Positions 1 to 5,727 of a DNA stretch of 5,727 nucleotides are shown piece by piece. Positions within the stretch are counted from its first letter, which is position 1, and every line of letters begins with the position of its first letter. Both the position numbers and the translations under genes were made by a program. Source of the stretch: Chloroflexota bacterium (GTDB lineage: Bacteria; Chloroflexota; Dehalococcoidia; UBA2979); contig VYDC01000212.1 of assembly GCA_009843585.1 (NCBI GenBank), forward strand, positions 1 to 5,727, written 5' to 3'. The notes below the pieces were generated by a model that worked only from the letters and a program-made list of their open reading frames with translations, was not told the origin of the DNA and did not search any database.

Positions 1-668
1 AGCCAGGCCCCCTCCCCCGCCGGCCCGAGCTGCGCCGCGACGGCGTGCCGGGGCAGCGCCGCCAGATCACCGAGCGTGGCGAGGCCGAGCACGGAGAGCC
101 AGTCCCGCTCCTGCTCCTCGAGCGGGAGCACCCCGGCAGGCAACGCTGCGAGGAAGGCCCGCGCCTCCCCGCCGGCGACACGCAGCCAGCCCCCGGGTGA
201 CGCGACGGAGGCGGCCGCGCGCGCGGTGAAGCGACTGCGGGCCATCCCCAGCCGGGCGCCCAGGGCGCTCGGAACCGCCCCCAGCAGAGCCTGCGGGAGC
301 GCCGCCTCCCCCGGATAAAGATCGTCGAGACCCCTCAGGTCGGCGTAGACCTCGCCCGGTGCCGCCTCCTCGACGAGCGGGCTGACCGTCGCCATCGCCT
401 CCACGAGCTGCGAGGCCGCGCGGCGCGCGCGCGCGGGCCGCTCCGCGAGCACCGTGAGCCCGGGGCACCAGGCCATCGCCTCGCTGAGACGCTGCCCCGG
501 CCGCACCCCGCGCCGCGCGGCCTCCGGGCTCGCCTCCGAGACGCGCCGGGCGCCGGCCTCCACGACGGCGGAGGGCCGTCCCCGCAGCTCGGGACGGCGG
601 GCGACCTCGACCGAGAGGGCAAGCGCCGGCACCAGCAGGCACGCGATATGCGGATAGGAGGACGTCAC
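1..668 (-). CDS. imuB: ImuB-like Y-family DNA polymerase paralogue, N-terminal 222 residues (3' end off the left edge)
   Basis: ImuB works with ImuA and DnaE2 in the damage-inducible translesion mutasome, bridging DnaE2 to the sliding clamp; it is a non-catalytic Y-family relative. Reading minus from a GTG at 668, the frame is open to the edge. Y-family landmarks appear in order: HIACLLVP (7-14), the SVE of the first motif (19-21), SPEAARRGVRPGQ (47-59), CPGLTVL (68-74), SPLVEE (96-101), GEVYADL (105-111), GMARSRFTARAA (141-152), then the ImuB-typical AFLAALPAGVLPL (171-183) and LGLATLGDLAALP (194-206), a helix-hairpin-helix-like segment. Aligned to Dpo4, Asp7 becomes Leu12 and Asp105 becomes Gly105, while the Glu at 106 is kept, so catalysis is unlikely. 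A GGGGGTGG stretch (672-679) may be the ribosome site; no other in-frame start lies just upstream. The LexA-type box at 706-719 supports an SOS role. A divergent DinB is the alternative. The clamp motif and C-terminus are outside the window. Confidence 0.82.
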   Translation of the reverse strand, partial: MTSSYPHIACLLVPALALSVEVARRPELRGRPSAVVEAGARRVSEASPEAARRGVRPGQRLSEAMAWCPGLTVLAERPARARRAASQLVEAMATVSPLVEEAAPGEVYADLRGLDDLYPGEAALPQALLGAVPSALGARLGMARSRFTARAAASVASPGGWLRVAGGEARAFLAALPAGVLPLEEQERDWLSVLGLATLGDLAALPRHAVAAQLGPAGEGAW

Positions 669-697
669 GCACCACCCCCGCCGGCAGAACGGCGGGC

Positions 698-726
698 ATA
701 CTAGCAGAACGTGTGTTCTATCGCAC
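698..726 (-). promoter_or_regulatory. Candidate promoter of the imuB-like gene
   Basis: On the minus strand a -10-like TAGTAT (698-703) keeps the most conserved bases of TATAAT (first T, second A, last T). A weak -35-like GTGCGA (721-726) lies 17 bp upstream. A start near 691 would give a leader of about 22 nt before the GTG at 668. The LexA-type palindrome sits in the spacer between the two hexamers, which is the usual repressor arrangement at SOS promoters. The -35 match is poor, so the promoter call rests mainly on the -10 and the operator. Confidence 0.45.
706..719. promoter_or_regulatory. LexA (SOS) operator, GAAC-N4-GTTC type
   Basis: The sequence AGAACGTGTGTTCT is an inverted repeat with perfect 5-bp arms around a 4-nt centre. 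It matches the GAAC-N4-GTTC core of the LexA box known from Bacillus, Mycobacterium and relatives. It lies 37 nt upstream of the imuB-like start and between its candidate -35 and -10, so LexA binding would block transcription. imuB genes are classic LexA targets, which makes the match more than chance. It is about 130 bp from the divergent propeller gene, so control of that gene is possible but less likely. Confidence 0.8.
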
Positions 727-812
727 GCCCCGACGCAGCGACGGGAGTCGGCACAGATGGAGTACCGTTCGCCAAAGCCAGGGCCGCTGAGGGTCCGCCG
801 CAGGAGCGACCA

Positions 813-832
813 CCGGAACGCGAACGTTCCGG
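813..832. promoter_or_regulatory. Perfect 20-bp palindrome just upstream of the propeller gene
   Basis: CCGGAACGCGAACGTTCCGG has 8-bp arms that pair perfectly around the 4-nt loop CGAA. It ends 18 nt before the ATG at 851 and just ahead of the Shine-Dalgarno-like GGGGA. It could be an operator for an unknown regulator or, if transcribed, an RNA hairpin next to the ribosome site. It is not a LexA box: the GAAC and GTTC half-sites are separated by 6 bp instead of 4. The structure is seen directly; its role is unknown. Confidence 0.5.
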
Positions 833-840
833 CACGTTGT

Positions 841-845
841 GGGGA
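841..845 (+). promoter_or_regulatory. Shine-Dalgarno-like GGGGA deciding the start at 851
   Basis: GGGGA lies 5 nt before the ATG at 851. The other in-frame start, a GTG at 839, has no purine-rich stretch in front of it, and an in-frame stop at 788-790 rules out anything further upstream. The ATG at 851 is therefore preferred; using the GTG would add only four residues (MGTR). Confidence 0.45.
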
Positions 846-850
846 CCCGG

Positions 851-973
851 ATGGGCCTGACCAGACCGTTCGCGGCGACATCGAGCGGCGGGCGGCGCCG
901 GGCGTTCCTCGCCGCGGGCGCCCTCGCAACGGCCGCCATGCTCGCCATCGCCTGGAGCGAACCGGCTGCGGCG
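851..973 (+). other. Signal peptide of the propeller protein, possibly Tat type
   Basis: Residues 15-20 read RRRAFL, which fits the twin-arginine consensus RRxFL. A hydrophobic Ala/Leu-rich stretch follows (21-35), then EPAAA with an AxA cleavage site after Ala41 (AAA|SEE). The lysine that often follows the Tat motif is absent and the hydrophobic core is modest, so a Sec signal with an arginine-rich n-region remains possible. Export itself is well supported; the route is not settled. Confidence 0.65.
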
Positions 974-3900
974 TCCGAGGAGGGCGCGCCGGGCCGGGCC
1001 GCCGCGGAGCAGCGAGGCGACACGCACCCGGCGAACGACGGCGCGGCGCGGTCGGAGCCGGGCCCGTCGGCCCTCACCTCCGTCAGCTCGGGGTGGCTCC
1101 ACTCCTGCGGCGTCCGGCAGGACGGCTACCTCGTCTGCTGGGGCGACGACTCCCACGGCCAGGCCTCGCCGCCCCAGGGGACCTTCAGCTCCGTCAGCGC
1201 GGGCTACTTCCACAGCTGCGGCCTCCGGGCGGACGGCTCCCTCGCCTGCTGGGGCCTGGGCGTCTCCGGCCAGGCCTCGCCGCCGGAGGGGACGTTCAGC
1301 TCCGTCAGCTCGGGCTGGCTCCACTCCTGCGGCCTCCGGATGGACGGCTCCCTCGCCTGCTGGGGCGACGACCGCTACGGGCAGGCCTCGCCGCCCGCGG
1401 GCGAGTTCACGTCCATCAGCACCGGGGCGGCCCACGCCTGCGCCCTGCGGACCGACGGTAACGCCGCCTGCTGGGGCAACGACCAGCTCGGGCAGGCCGC
1501 GCCGCCCGCAGGCGGCTACGCATCCGTCAGCGCCGGGGAGCTCCACAGCTGCGGCGTCACCACGGACGGCGCCCTCGCCTGCTGGGGAGGGGACACCGAC
1601 GGGCAGACCGCGCCGCCTGCGGGCGACTTCGCCTCCGTCAGCGCCGGAGGCCGACACAGCTGCGGCGTCACGACGGACGGCACGCTCGCCTGCTGGGGGG
1701 CGAACGCCGACGGCCAGGCCTCGCCGCCCGCGGGCGAGTTTGCATCCGTCAGCGCCGGGCGTTCCCACAGCTGCGGCATCAGGACGGACGGCTCCGTCCT
1801 CTGCTGGGGCAGCGACGCGTTCGGGAGATCCACGCCCCGCGCCGCGACCTCCACCTCCCTCGACGCCGGCGACCGCCACAGCTGCCGCGTCACCTCCGAC
1901 GGCTTCCTCGACTGCTGGGGCGACAACGAGGACGGCCAGGCGACGCCGCCGGCAGGCATTTTCCGCTCCGTCAGCTCCGGGAGCGCCCACAACTGCGGCA
2001 TCCGCTCCGACGGCACCCTCGCCTGCTGGGGCTGGAACGACGACGGCCAGGCGACGCCGCCCGAGGGGACCTTCCTCTCCGTCAGCGCCGGCTACTTCCA
2101 TAGCTGCGGCGTCCAGTCCGACGGCGCCGTCGACTGCTGGGGCTCGCTCGCCGCGATCCTCCCCCTGCCGCCCCGCGACACGTTCACCTCCGTCAGCGCG
2201 GGGACATTCCACACCTGCGGCCTGCGGGCCGACGGCACGATCGCCTGCTGGGGACGGAACGACGTCGGTGAGTCCACGCCGCCTGAGGGGGAGTTCCTCT
2301 CCCTGAGCTCCCCCCACAGCCACGGCTGCGGCGTGCGCACCGACGGCACCCTCGCCTGCTGGGGCTGGAACGAGGACGGCCAGGCGAGCCCGCCCCGGGG
2401 GACCTTCGTCTCCGTGAGCTCCGGCCACCGCCACACCTGCGGCCTGAGGAGCGACGGCACCGTCTCGTGCTGGGGCCTGAGCGAGCACGGCCGGACGAGG
2501 GCGCCCGCGGGGGAGTTCGTCTCGGTCAGCTCGGGCTACCGCCACGCCTGCGGCGTCCGGCCCGACGACAGCGTCGAGTGCTGGGGCTACGACGAGCAGG
2601 GGGAATCCACCCCGCCTCCCGGGCGGCTCGTCTCCGTCGCGACCGGGGCGCTGCACAGCTGCGCCCTGCGCGCCGACGGGTCGGCCCTGTGCTGGGGCGA
2701 CGACGAGCACGGCCAGGCCTCGCCGCCCAGGCGGACGTTCAGCTCCATCAGCCTGGGAGAACGCCACAGCTGCGGGCTCGAGGCCTCGGGCTCCGTGGCC
2801 TGCTGGGGCGACGACCGCTACGGGCAGTCCTCGCCGCCCTCCGGGGAGTTTGCCTCCGTCAGCTCGGGCTGGGAGCACAGCTGCGGACTCCGGTCCGACG
2901 GCTCCGTGGCCTGCTGGGGCGACGACCGCTACGGTCGCTCGACGCCGCCCGGGGGGACCTTCACCTCGGTCAGCGCCGGACCGCGCCACAGCTGCGGCCT
3001 CCGGCCCGACGGCTCGGTTGAGTGCTGGGGGAGCGGCGCCTTCGGCAGGGCCGATCCGCCCGACGAGCGCTTCACCTCCGTCAGCTCAGGGTGGCTCCAT
3101 TCCTGTGGCGTCCGCCAGGACGGCGCTGCCCTCTGCTGGGGCAACGACCAGGACGGCCAGGCCTCGCCGCCTCCGGGGCAGTTCGTCTCCGTGAGCGCGG
3201 GACGGCTTGCGAGCTGCGGCGTTCGGGGCGACGGCTCGGTCGCCTGCTGGGGGAGCCGCGATCGATACCGCCTGCCGAAGGCCCCCGCCGGGGAGTTCTC
3301 CCTCGTCAGCACCCGCTGGCTCCACGCCTGCGCGCTCAGGAGCGACGGCTCGGCCCTCTGCTGGGGCGACGACGAGTACGGTCAGGCGACGCCGCCTCAG
3401 GGGGAGTTCGCCTCCGTCAGCTCCGGGAGGTTCCACGCCTGCGGCCTCCGGGCCGACCGCTCCGTCGCCTGCTGGGGCCGCGATACCTACGGCCAGGCGA
3501 CGCCCCCGGAGGGGCGGTTCCTCGCCGTCAGCTCGGGCGGCTTCCACACCTGCGGCCTCCGGACCGACCGCTCCGTCTCGTGCTGGGGCTACGACCAGTT
3601 CGACCAGAGCGCCGCCCCCGAGGGGAGGTTCCGCTCCGTCAGCTCAGGATGGTTCCACAGCTGCGCGGTGCGGGCCGACCGCTCCGCCGTCTGCTGGGGC
3701 AGCGAGGAACTGGGCAAGGCGGCGGCCCCGGAGGGGGAGTTCACGGCCGTCAGCGCCGGTGGGACGCACAGCTGCGGCATCCGCTCAGACGGCACCGTCG
3801 CCTGCTGGGGCCATGACAACGAGGGCCAGGCCTCGCCGCCTCAGGGGGAGTTCACGGCCGTGAGCGCCGGGGGGTTCCACAGCTGCGGCCTGCGCCCGGA

Positions 3901-4180
3901 CGGCACCCTCGCCTGCTGGGGTCGCGACGCCGACGGCCAGGCGACGCCGCCCGGGGGGAGGTTTGTCGCCGTCACCGCGGGACGGACGCACAGCTGCGCC
4001 CTCCGCACCGACGGCACCGCCATCTGCTGGGGCGACGACGGGGACGGTCCGCCGGTTCCCGCGAACGAGACCTTCCTCTCGATCAGCTGCTCCCAGGCCG
4101 GTTTCACCTACGGCGTGCGCTCCGACGGCACCCTCGCACGCTGGGGCCGGGCGCTCCTCGTGCCGGTCGACAGCCCGTAG
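851..4180 (+). CDS. Exported protein of 28 RCC1-like (BLIP-II-like) beta-propeller repeats
   Basis: The product is 1109 residues from the ATG. An N-terminal export signal (1-41) and a short acidic, Ala-rich linker (about 42-76) precede 27 complete repeats (77-1076) and one degenerate repeat (1077-1109). Each repeat is 37 residues: SVSSG or SVSAG at its start, H-S-C-G at 8-11, DG at 15-16, CWG at 20-22, then GQ and PP before an aromatic near the end. This is the RCC1 signature in the short form seen in BLIP-II, whose seven blades each span about 38-40 residues. Cysteines at repeat positions 10 and 20 occur in all 27 complete repeats, suggesting one disulfide per blade in an oxidising compartment. 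Repeat 20 has one extra residue. No enzyme motif, membrane anchor or cell-wall sorting signal is visible. RCC1-fold propellers usually bind proteins, so a secreted binding or surface role is inferred; the ligand is unknown. It converges with the VWA gene and is divergent from imuB. Confidence 0.88.
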   Translation: MGLTRPFAATSSGGRRRAFLAAGALATAAMLAIAWSEPAAASEEGAPGRAAAEQRGDTHPANDGAARSEPGPSALTSVSSGWLHSCGVRQDGYLVCWGDDSHGQASPPQGTFSSVSAGYFHSCGLRADGSLACWGLGVSGQASPPEGTFSSVSSGWLHSCGLRMDGSLACWGDDRYGQASPPAGEFTSISTGAAHACALRTDGNAACWGNDQLGQAAPPAGGYASVSAGELHSCGVTTDGALACWGGDTDGQTAPPAGDFASVSAGGRHSCGVTTDGTLACWGANADGQASPPAGEFASVSAGRSHSCGIRTDGSVLCWGSDAFGRSTPRAATSTSLDAGDRHSCRVTSDGFLDCWGDNEDGQATPPAGIFRSVSSGSAHNCGIRSDGTLACWGWNDDGQATPPEGTFLSVSAGYFHSCGVQSDGAVDCWGSLAAILPLPPRDTFTSVSAGTFHTCGLRADGTIACWGRNDVGESTPPEGEFLSLSSPHSHGCGVRTDGTLACWGWNEDGQASPPRGTFVSVSSGHRHTCGLRSDGTVSCWGLSEHGRTRAPAGEFVSVSSGYRHACGVRPDDSVECWGYDEQGESTPPPGRLVSVATGALHSCALRADGSALCWGDDEHGQASPPRRTFSSISLGERHSCGLEASGSVACWGDDRYGQSSPPSGEFASVSSGWEHSCGLRSDGSVACWGDDRYGRSTPPGGTFTSVSAGPRHSCGLRPDGSVECWGSGAFGRADPPDERFTSVSSGWLHSCGVRQDGAALCWGNDQDGQASPPPGQFVSVSAGRLASCGVRGDGSVACWGSRDRYRLPKAPAGEFSLVSTRWLHACALRSDGSALCWGDDEYGQATPPQGEFASVSSGRFHACGLRADRSVACWGRDTYGQATPPEGRFLAVSSGGFHTCGLRTDRSVSCWGYDQFDQSAAPEGRFRSVSSGWFHSCAVRADRSAVCWGSEELGKAAAPEGEFTAVSAGGTHSCGIRSDGTVACWGHDNEGQASPPQGEFTAVSAGGFHSCGLRPDGTLACWGRDADGQATPPGGRFVAVTAGRTHSCALRTDGTAICWGDDGDGPPVPANETFLSISCSQAGFTYGVRSDGTLARWGRALLVPVDSP
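1079..4177 (+). repeat. In-frame 111-bp tandem repeat, 27 complete units plus a degenerate last unit
   Basis: The period is 37 codons, unbroken from 1079 to 4078 except for one extra codon in unit 20 (loop RDRYRLPKAP). A 33-codon degenerate unit follows (4079-4177). Units are diverged, but neighbours share private variants: units 5 and 6 share GVTTDG, units 22-24 have DRS where the others have DG, and units 23 and 25-27 begin AV instead of SV. Units 16 and 17 share an exact 35-bp stretch (2789-2823 and 2900-2934, 111 bp apart). This indicates local duplication or gene conversion. Because 111 is a multiple of three, all reading frames repeat too, which explains the long spurious open frames on both strands here. 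Confidence 0.95.
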
Positions 4181-4217
4181 CCCGGCGCCTCCGTCAGGCA
4201 GGCGCCCTACGGGCTGT
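4170..4217. terminator. Bidirectional terminator-like hairpin between convergent genes
   Basis: An outer stem of 11 perfect base pairs (4170-4180 with 4207-4217) encloses, after a 3-nt bulge (CCC, 4181-4183), an inner stem of 7 base pairs (4184-4190 with 4200-4206) and a 9-nt loop. Both stop codons lie in the outer arms. There is no T-rich tract on either side, so it would be a GC-rich terminator without a U-tail, or a 3'-end stabilising or Rho-assisted structure. Its position between two converging genes fits a shared terminator. Confidence 0.7.
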
Positions 4218-5727
4218 AGCCGGAGCGCGGCCCGAGCGCGGCCGCGGCCTGCGTGAGGCGGTTCAGGAGGAACTGGAGGTCGTCGTAGGCCTCGAGCGAT
4301 CCGAGCACCTGGCGGAGAACCGCCAGCTCCCGGCTGAGGGCGGCGAGGTCGTCGAAGATCGCGGCGTGGTCGACCTCGGCGTTCTCGACCTGCGGCGAGA
4401 GCGCGCTGTAGCGGTCGGCGGCGAGCCCCACGATCGCCGCCAGCCGGAAGGAGCGGTCGGCGCCGGCGAAGGAGGCGCCCGTGTCACCGGCGATGCGCGC
4501 CTCCTGGCTGCGCGACTCCCGGGACGACGGATCGACCCACCTCACCTCGACGCTCCCCAGCGCCGTGCGGCCGACCAGGGCGCCCTCCTGGAGGACGATC
4601 TCGTAGAGCGCCGTCGTGGCCGTCCCGGAGGGGAGCTCGGCGAACTCCCGGCGGTCCTGCTCGAAGGTGTGATCGGGCGTGATGCGGTTCTCGTAGCCGA
4701 CGACGCGCCAGGCGCGGACGACCGCGGGATCCCACGTGATCTGGGCCCGCGCCTGGTCGGCGAAGGGAGTGGAGAGCGCCAGCCAGCTCTCCCGGCGGAA
4801 GGTCTGGCGCGCCTGCTCGGCGCTGTCGAGGTAGCGGTACCAGCCGTTCCCGTGCTGGGCGAGCTGCTCGAGCAGGACGTCGTTGTAGTTCTCGATCCCG
4901 ACGCCGATCGTGATCAGGCGCAGCGGGTTGGCGCCGTCGGCATCCGGCGCCGACTCGAGGATGGCGAACGGGTTGGTCGCGTCCACGTTCGCCACGCCGT
5001 CGGACATCAGGATGACGTAGTTGTAGGCCCCGGGGCGCTCGTCGCGGGCGGCGCTCGCGAGCCGGACGCCGAGATCGATGCCGGCCTGCACGTTCGTGCT
5101 CCGGTGCGGCGCCAGCCGCCCGATCGACCGCACGACCCGCTCGTCGTCGGGCGCGCTGTGCGTGACGGTGTACTCCTCGATGACCTCGGAGGTGAAGTGA
5201 ACGACGGCGATCCGATCGCGGGGGCGGAGGCTCTCGCGGATGCTCTCCGCCGCCGCGCGGGCGATCGCGACGCGGTTCCCCGTGCCCATGGAGCCCGATG
5301 CGTCGAGCACGAGGGTCACGTTCAGGGGCGCGTCGTCCGGAAGCTCGGGCGCCTGGAGCGCGATGCGCACGAGGTGCCGGTCGGCGTCGAGCGGATGCCG
5401 CGCGACATCGCTCGTGACGGCGAAGCGGCCGGTGTCGCCCGGTGGGGCGTAGCCGTAGTCGAAGGAGTTGATCCACTCCTCCGCCCGGACCGAGTCGGGC
5501 TCGACGGTGTAGCCGTTGCGGACCCAGGAGAGGGCGAGGAAGTACGAGGTACGGTCGGTGTCGAGGCTGAACGTCGAGACGGCGTCGACGGAGGTCTCCA
5601 CGAAGGGCGTGCGGCCGTAGTCCTCGAACGTGGTCCCGGCGGGCTGCGGTGGCCGGGGCGGGTGATCGAGCCCGGGCGGGTGCTTGCTCTCGGGCGGCGA
5701 GCCGGTGGCGGGAGGCGGCTCCGAGAC
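4207..5727 (-). CDS. YfbK-type von Willebrand factor A domain protein, 5' end off the right edge
   Basis: 506 residues are visible (numbered from the right edge), with the N-terminus missing. A Pro-rich linker (1-31) leads to the family's N-terminal motif TFEDYGRTPFVET (33-45), STFSLDTDRTSY (51-62) and RAEEWINSFDYGY (81-93), as in the vWF_A N-terminal domain. The VWA domain follows with an intact MIDAS: Asp142, Ser144 and Ser146 in DASGSM, Thr211 in STN and Asp243 in MSDG. The stretch GVGIENYNDVLLEQLAQHGNG is characteristic of the YfbK family. The DUF3520-like C-terminal part contains VGYENR, TALYEIV and a closing helical region. Such proteins bind ligands through a divalent metal and are usually exported, often as lipoproteins; the function of this family is poorly known. 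A GTG at 5601 could be mistaken for the start, but conserved family sequence continues upstream of it and the frame stays open to the edge. The gene ends in the shared hairpin with the propeller gene. Confidence 0.9.
   Translation of the reverse strand, partial: VSEPPPATGSPPESKHPPGLDHPPRPPQPAGTTFEDYGRTPFVETSVDAVSTFSLDTDRTSYFLALSWVRNGYTVEPDSVRAEEWINSFDYGYAPPGDTGRFAVTSDVARHPLDADRHLVRIALQAPELPDDAPLNVTLVLDASGSMGTGNRVAIARAAAESIRESLRPRDRIAVVHFTSEVIEEYTVTHSAPDDERVVRSIGRLAPHRSTNVQAGIDLGVRLASAARDERPGAYNYVILMSDGVANVDATNPFAILESAPDADGANPLRLITIGVGIENYNDVLLEQLAQHGNGWYRYLDSAEQARQTFRRESWLALSTPFADQARAQITWDPAVVRAWRVVGYENRITPDHTFEQDRREFAELPSGTATTALYEIVLQEGALVGRTALGSVEVRWVDPSSRESRSQEARIAGDTGASFAGADRSFRLAAIVGLAADRYSALSPQVENAEVDHAAIFDDLAALSRELAVLRQVLGSLEAYDDLQFLLNRLTQAAAALGPRSGYSP

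Noticed and set aside
67..699. A 210-codon minus-strand open frame starting at 699
   Set aside because: It overlaps the imuB-like gene on the same strand in another frame; its translation is Arg/Gly/Ala-rich without motifs, while the frame from 668 gives a recognisable ImuB sequence.
816..829. A second LexA box upstream of the propeller gene
   Set aside because: The GAAC and GTTC half-sites are 6 bp apart instead of the 4 bp needed for the LexA consensus.
701..2989. A 762-codon open frame on the minus strand, antisense to the propeller gene, with its own repeated protein pattern
   Set aside because: It mirrors the 111-bp in-frame repeat of the plus-strand gene; the translation is low-complexity Ala/Gly/Arg/Val-rich and shows no known fold, while the plus frame has a signal peptide and clear RCC1 repeats.
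3022..3816. A plus-strand open frame inside the propeller gene
   Set aside because: It is a frame-shifted reading of the 111-bp repeats, with an Arg/Leu/Pro-rich composition and no start signals.
1079..4177. A CRISPR-like or minisatellite array
   Set aside because: The repeats are 111 bp, contiguous without spacers, in frame, and encode a conserved protein motif.
4484..5476. A 330-codon minus-strand open frame inside the VWA gene
   Set aside because: It is an out-of-frame, Arg/Pro-rich shadow of the VWA coding frame.
4207..5601. The GTG at 5601 as the start of the VWA gene
   Set aside because: Family-conserved sequence (TFEDYGRTPF) and a Pro-rich linker continue in frame upstream to the window edge, so the true start lies outside.

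Overview
The window is very GC-rich (clearly above two thirds G+C by eye, not computed). It carries three protein genes and the signals between them. The gene content and the LexA-type operator (GAAC-N4-GTTC, the form used by Firmicutes and Actinobacteria and some other phyla) point to a high-GC bacterium of an actinobacterial or Chloroflexota-like lineage. That placement is inference with low confidence. Codon use looks uniform and there is no sign of a mobile element, CRISPR array, tRNA or rRNA.

Left edge (1-668, minus strand): the N-terminal 222 residues of an ImuB-like Y-family polymerase paralogue, reading off the left edge. Two of the three catalytic carboxylates of active Y-family polymerases are missing, as expected for ImuB, the non-catalytic partner in the ImuA/ImuB/DnaE2 mutasome. 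Its promoter region holds a perfect LexA-type palindrome at 706-719, so the gene is very probably part of the SOS response.

Divergent intergenic region (669-850): it contains the imuB promoter and operator. Near the right-hand gene it holds a second, different palindrome (813-832) with 8-bp arms and a 4-nt loop, followed by a short Shine-Dalgarno-like GGGGA that favours the ATG at 851 as the start.

Centre (851-4180, plus strand): a 1109-residue exported protein made almost entirely of 27 complete 37-residue RCC1-like (BLIP-II-like) beta-propeller repeats plus one degenerate closing repeat, 28 in total. Every complete repeat has two cysteines in a CX9C arrangement. The last repeat has lost both. 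The count of 28 is four times seven, and several sequence irregularities fall near every seventh repeat, which suggests four seven-bladed propellers in a row.

Right side (4207-5727, minus strand): a YfbK-type von Willebrand factor A protein with an intact MIDAS metal site and a DUF3520-like C-terminal region. Its N-terminus, presumably a signal or lipoprotein peptide, lies beyond the right edge. It converges on the propeller gene, and a long inverted repeat at 4170-4217 includes both stop codons and is the likely bidirectional terminator.

The three genes are not an operon. The propeller and VWA proteins are both likely extracytoplasmic binding or scaffold proteins, but nothing here shows that they act together. 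The ImuB gene is a separate DNA-damage unit.
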